From an uncultured Muribaculaceae bacterium (GTDB taxonomy: Bacteria; Bacteroidota; Bacteroidia; Bacteroidales; Muribaculaceae), in assembly GCA_910586895.1 (NCBI GenBank), contig CAJUIW010000011.1, forward strand, positions 1 through 54,779: a stretch of 54,779 bases of DNA, given 5' to 3'. Position numbers and translations under genes: made by a program. Of this stretch, positions 52,167 to 54,779 are shown one piece after another (position 1 is the first letter of the stretch; each line of letters opens with the position of its first letter). The notes beneath the pieces were generated by a model, which was not told the DNA's origin, ran no database searches, and was given only the letters and a program-made list of their open reading frames with translations.

Positions 52167-52433
52167 ATGAGTCGTTCATTAAAAAAAGGCCCCTTTATCA
52201 GCGTGAAGCTCGAAAAGAAAGTGGAAGCCATGGATGCCAGCGGCAAGAAGGCGGTTATCAAGACATGGAGCCGCGCTTCTATGATTGCCCCTGAATTTGT
52301 GGGACACACTTTCGCAGTGCACAATGGTAACAAGTTCATTCCTGTTTACGTGACAGAAAACATGGTAGGTCACAAGCTGGGAGAATTCGCTCCCACTCGT
52401 AACTTCCGCGGTCACGCTGGAAACAAGAAATAA
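52167..52433 (+). CDS. rpsS: 30S ribosomal protein S19
   Basis: 88 residues: MSRSLKKGPFISVKLEKKVE start, TWSRASMIAPEFVGHTFAVH and HKLGEFAPTRNFRGHAG end, all canonical. S19 pairs with S13 in the 30S head. Confidence 0.99.
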   Translation: MSRSLKKGPFISVKLEKKVEAMDASGKKAVIKTWSRASMIAPEFVGHTFAVHNGNKFIPVYVTENMVGHKLGEFAPTRNFRGHAGNKK

Positions 52434-52481
52434 TAGGGCCCGGTAAAATAATTTTTTAGAAAAAAGAAAGAATTAAATACA

Positions 52482-52886
52482 ATGGGTGTAAGAAAAAGAC
52501 AAACAGCCGAAAATATCAAGGAAGAGCGTAAGAATGTGGCTTTCGCCAAACTTACCAACATACCCTCGTCACCCCGCAAGATGCGTCTGGTTGCCGATAT
52601 GGTACGCGGTCAGGAAGTGTTCCGCGCTCTCGGTATATTGAAGTTTTCCAATAAAGAGGCTGCAGCCAAGCTTGAGAAACTCCTCCGCTCGGCTATCGCC
52701 AACTGGGAAGCTAAAAACAATCAGAAAGCCGAAAGCGGCATGCTTTGCATCAGCACAATCTTCGTTAACTGTGCTCCCATGCTCAAGCGCCTGCGTCCGG
52801 CTCCCCAGGGCCGCGGTTACCGTATCCGCAAGCGTGCCAATCACGTGACTCTGGTAGTTGACACTATTGATAACGCTAAAAAATAA
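52482..52886 (+). CDS. rplV: 50S ribosomal protein L22
   Basis: 134 residues. NIPSSPRKMRLVADMVRGQ is the conserved N-terminal part and RPAPQGRGYRIRKRANHVTL the loop reaching into the exit tunnel. A longer N-terminus (about 20 residues) than the E. coli protein is common in the phylum. It lies 9 nt before rpsC. Confidence 0.99.
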   Translation: MGVRKRQTAENIKEERKNVAFAKLTNIPSSPRKMRLVADMVRGQEVFRALGILKFSNKEAAAKLEKLLRSAIANWEAKNNQKAESGMLCISTIFVNCAPMLKRLRPAPQGRGYRIRKRANHVTLVVDTIDNAKK

Positions 52887-52895
52887 GGCATACAC

Positions 52896-53627
52896 ATGGG
52901 ACAGAAAGTAAATCCGATCAGCAATCGCCTCGGCGTGATTCGTGGCTGGGACTCCAACTGGTACGGCGGCAATAAGTACGGCGATACCCTGCTTGAAGAT
53001 TCCAAGCTCCGTAAATATCTGAACGTGCGTCTTGCCAAGTCAAGCGTTTCACGTATAGTTATCGAACGTACCCTCAAGCTTATCACCATCACCGTGTGCA
53101 CATCACGTCCCGGTCTGATCATAGGCAAGGGTGGTTCAGAAGTGGACAAACTTAAGGAAGAGCTCAAGAAGATCACTGACAAGGACGTTCAGATCAACAT
53201 CTTCGAAGTAAAGCGCCCCGAACTCGACGCTCAGATTGTGGCAAGCACTATCGCACGTCAGATCGAAGGTAAGATCGCTTACCGCCGCGCTATCAAGATG
53301 GCTATCGCTTCCACAATGCGCAGCGGTGCCGAAGGCATCAAGGTGCAGGTAAGCGGACGTCTTAACGGTGCTGAAATAGCTCGTTCCGAAATGTTTAAGG
53401 AAGGCCGTACTCCGCTGCACACTCTCCGTGCCGACATTGACTACGCTCTCGTTGAAGCCCACACAAAAGTTGGTGTGCTCGGCGTGAAAGTATGGATTTG
53501 CCGCGGCGAAGTATACGGAAAGCGTGACCTCGCTCCCTCGTTTACAAACAACGCCAAGGAAAACCGTGGCGGTGGCCGTGAACGCCGTGGAGGCATGAGC
53601 CGCAGACCTAAAACCAACAACCGTTAA
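52896..53627 (+). CDS. rpsC: 30S ribosomal protein S3
   Basis: 243 residues. It begins MGQKVNPISNRLGVIRGWDS and has the KH-type motif TSRPGLIIGKGGSEVDKLKE and SGRLNGAEIARSE. It ends with a Gly/Arg-rich tail (GGGRERRGGMSRRPKTNNR). S3 lines the mRNA entry channel. Confidence 0.99.
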   Translation: MGQKVNPISNRLGVIRGWDSNWYGGNKYGDTLLEDSKLRKYLNVRLAKSSVSRIVIERTLKLITITVCTSRPGLIIGKGGSEVDKLKEELKKITDKDVQINIFEVKRPELDAQIVASTIARQIEGKIAYRRAIKMAIASTMRSGAEGIKVQVSGRLNGAEIARSEMFKEGRTPLHTLRADIDYALVEAHTKVGVLGVKVWICRGEVYGKRDLAPSFTNNAKENRGGGRERRGGMSRRPKTNNR

Positions 53628-53647
53628 ACCACTTCATTCCGACTACA

Positions 53648-54079
53648 ATGTTACAACCAAAGAAAACTAAATTCCGCCGCGCCCAAAAAGGCCGCATGAA
53701 AGGCAATGCCATGCGCGGCAACCAGTTGGCCTTCGGTTCGTTCGGCATAAAGACACTCGAGTCAAAATGGATCACAGGCCGCCAGATTGAGGCTGCCCGT
53801 ATCGCAGTGACCCGTTATATGCAGCGTCAAGGCCAGATCTGGATCCGCATATTCCCCGATAAGCCTATCACCAAGAAGCCTGCCGAAGTCCGCATGGGTA
53901 AAGGTAAAGGTTCACCCGAAGGTTTCGTTGCTCCCGTTACTCCGGGACGCGTACTCATCGAAGTGGAAGGTGTAAGCTACGACGTGGCTAAGGAAGCACT
54001 CCGTCTGGCAGCCCAGAAGCTCCCCGTAACCACAAAATTCATCGTTCGCCGCGACTATGATCCCACTCAAAACGTGTAA
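53648..54079 (+). CDS. rplP: 50S ribosomal protein L16
   Basis: 143 residues: MLQPKKTKFRRAQKGRMKG start, GRQIEAARIAVTRYMQRQGQ, then VRMGKGKGSPEGFVAPVTPG, all family-typical. L16 organises the A-site region of the 50S subunit. Confidence 0.99.
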   Translation: MLQPKKTKFRRAQKGRMKGNAMRGNQLAFGSFGIKTLESKWITGRQIEAARIAVTRYMQRQGQIWIRIFPDKPITKKPAEVRMGKGKGSPEGFVAPVTPGRVLIEVEGVSYDVAKEALRLAAQKLPVTTKFIVRRDYDPTQNV

Positions 54080-54085
54080 AAGATT

Positions 54086-54283
54086 ATGAAGAAAGAAGAA
54101 ATAAAAGAACTCAGCACGCAGGATCTTAAAGACCGCCTTGAGCAGATGGAGCAGGAATATGCCCAGCTGAAAATAAATCACTCCATATCGCCGCTTGACA
54201 ACCCGGCCAAGATTACCGCCGACCGTCGCATGATAGCCCGCGTGAAAACCGAACTCCGCAAGCGCGAACTAACAGTTAAATAA
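54086..54283 (+). CDS. rpmC: 50S ribosomal protein L29
   Basis: 65 residues: MKKEEIKELSTQDLKDRLEQ start, a two-helix hairpin, and the conserved NPAKITADRRMIARVKTELR end. It lies near L23 at the exit tunnel. 6 nt after rplP. Confidence 0.98.
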   Translation: MKKEEIKELSTQDLKDRLEQMEQEYAQLKINHSISPLDNPAKITADRRMIARVKTELRKRELTVK

Positions 54284-54300
54284 ATCATCCCGTAACTAAA

Positions 54301-54558
54301 ATGGAAAAGAGAAATTTAAGAAAAGAACGCGTAGGGGTGGTGTCGAGCAACAAGGGTGACAAGACCATCACTGTAATGGTGAAGTGGAAGGAAAAACACC
54401 CCATTTACGGCAAGTTCGTAAATAAAACCAAAAAGTACCACGCCCACGACGAAAAGAACGAGTGCAGCATAGGTGACACCGTCCGTCTGATGGAAACTCG
54501 CCCCCTGAGCAAGACCAAAAGATGGAGATTAGTAGAAATCGTAGAAAAAGTTAAGTAA
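54301..54558 (+). CDS. rpsQ: 30S ribosomal protein S17
   Basis: 85 residues: MEKRNLRKERVGVVSSNKGD start, TITVMVKWKEKHPIYGKFV, then GDTVRLMETRPLSKTKRWRL. Canonical OB-fold primary 16S-binding protein. Confidence 0.98.
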   Translation: MEKRNLRKERVGVVSSNKGDKTITVMVKWKEKHPIYGKFVNKTKKYHAHDEKNECSIGDTVRLMETRPLSKTKRWRLVEIVEKVK

Positions 54559-54561
54559 ATT

Positions 54562-54779
54562 ATGATACAGACTGAAAGCCGTTTGACCGTAGCTGACAAC
54601 AGCGGTGCCAAGGAAGCCCTCTGCATTCATGTGCTTGGAGGTACCGGACGCCGTTATGCTTCTGTTGGCGACATCATTGTAGTGTCGGTCAAGAGTGTCA
54701 TCCCTTCTTCTGACGTTAAGAAGGGCACCGTTTCCAAGGCAGTGGTAGTTCGTACCAAGAAGGAAATCCGTCGCGCTGA
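54562..54779 (+). CDS. rplN: 50S ribosomal protein L14, cut by the window edge
   Basis: Starts 3 nt after the rpsQ stop with ATG. The translation begins MIQTESRLTVADNSGAKEAL and continues with GGTGRRYASVGDIIVVSV and VVVRTKKEIRRA, the conserved N-terminal 72 residues of L14. The last two bases belong to the next codon. The final letters tga are not an in-frame stop, so the gene is incomplete only because the window ends. L14 sits at the subunit interface. Confidence 0.97.
   Translation, partial: MIQTESRLTVADNSGAKEALCIHVLGGTGRRYASVGDIIVVSVKSVIPSSDVKKGTVSKAVVVRTKKEIRRA

Noticed and set aside
54777..54779. tga at the very end as a stop codon
   Set aside because: It is out of frame with rplN; the last complete rplN codon is GCT at 54775-54777.
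1..54779. tRNA, rRNA or riboswitch genes
   Set aside because: No cloverleaf with a TTCGA-type arm, no rRNA segment and no riboswitch core was recognised in the intergenic stretches; a covariance search would be needed to exclude weak cases.

Overview
The window is chromosomal DNA of a gut-type Bacteroidales bacterium, most likely family Muribaculaceae or a close relative. I infer this from family-level likeness and not from a database match. The evidence is a complete type IX secretion system (T9SS) core operon, secreted proteins with T9SS-type C-terminal sorting tails, a GH95 alpha-fucosidase, an alternative-type GlmU, a str operon without tuf that runs straight into the S10 operon, and many promoters of the Bacteroidetes type (TTTG, about 19-20 nt, TAnnTTTG).

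Layout. (1) 1-2130: a gene-free array of palindromes, mostly a tandem duplication with a 1,021-bp period. (2) 2362-7895: four co-directional genes for exported proteins. Three have T9SS-type tails, and the last is a subtilisin-like protease. (3) 7979-9910 (-): groES-groEL with a possible sigma-54 promoter, then a PlsC-type acyltransferase (-) diverging from an S9 peptidase (+). (4) 13566-22471 (+): guaB, two parvulin/SurA-like periplasmic chaperones, an OstA-like LPS-transport protein and mutL, then an HU-like/SPOR membrane protein to 23522. (5) 23600-26140 (-): GH95 fucosidase. (6) 26259-28693 (+): nitroreductase, a Rossmann/DUF2520 protein, a KdsC-like HAD phosphatase and Maf in an overlapping cluster. 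(7) 28680-29732 (-): an ATP-grasp-like protein. (8) 29820-36651 (+): porT-porP-porK(gldK)-porL(gldL)-porM(gldM)-porN(gldN). (9) 36732-40851 (-): a cation/proton antiporter coupled to asd, a small conserved protein and a small outer-membrane barrel. (10) 40946-43394 (+): ybaK, aroC and a TIGR01212 radical SAM gene. (11) A bacterial-type GlmU homologue (-) diverges from rfbC and a zinc-ribbon membrane protein (+). (12) 46094 to the end (+): rpsL-rpsG-fusA-rpsJ-rplC-rplD-rplW-rplB-rpsS-rplV-rpsC-rplP-rpmC-rpsQ-rplN, the last cut by the window edge.

How it fits together: envelope biogenesis dominates. The T9SS operon could export the T9SS-tailed cargo encoded at the start of the window. The SurA-like chaperones and the OstA-like protein serve the outer membrane and LPS. 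The KdsC-like phosphatase (Kdo), GlmU-like enzyme (UDP-GlcNAc) and RfbC (rhamnose) feed surface polysaccharide synthesis.

The least explained part is the array at 1-2130. It combines short perfect palindromes, mostly with 3-nt GAA/TTC-type loops, and longer hairpins whose outer stems differ while an inner core is conserved. It looks like a structured, possibly mobile, extragenic element family. The candidate sigma-54 site before groESL and the missing start codon of the first gene also deserve attention.
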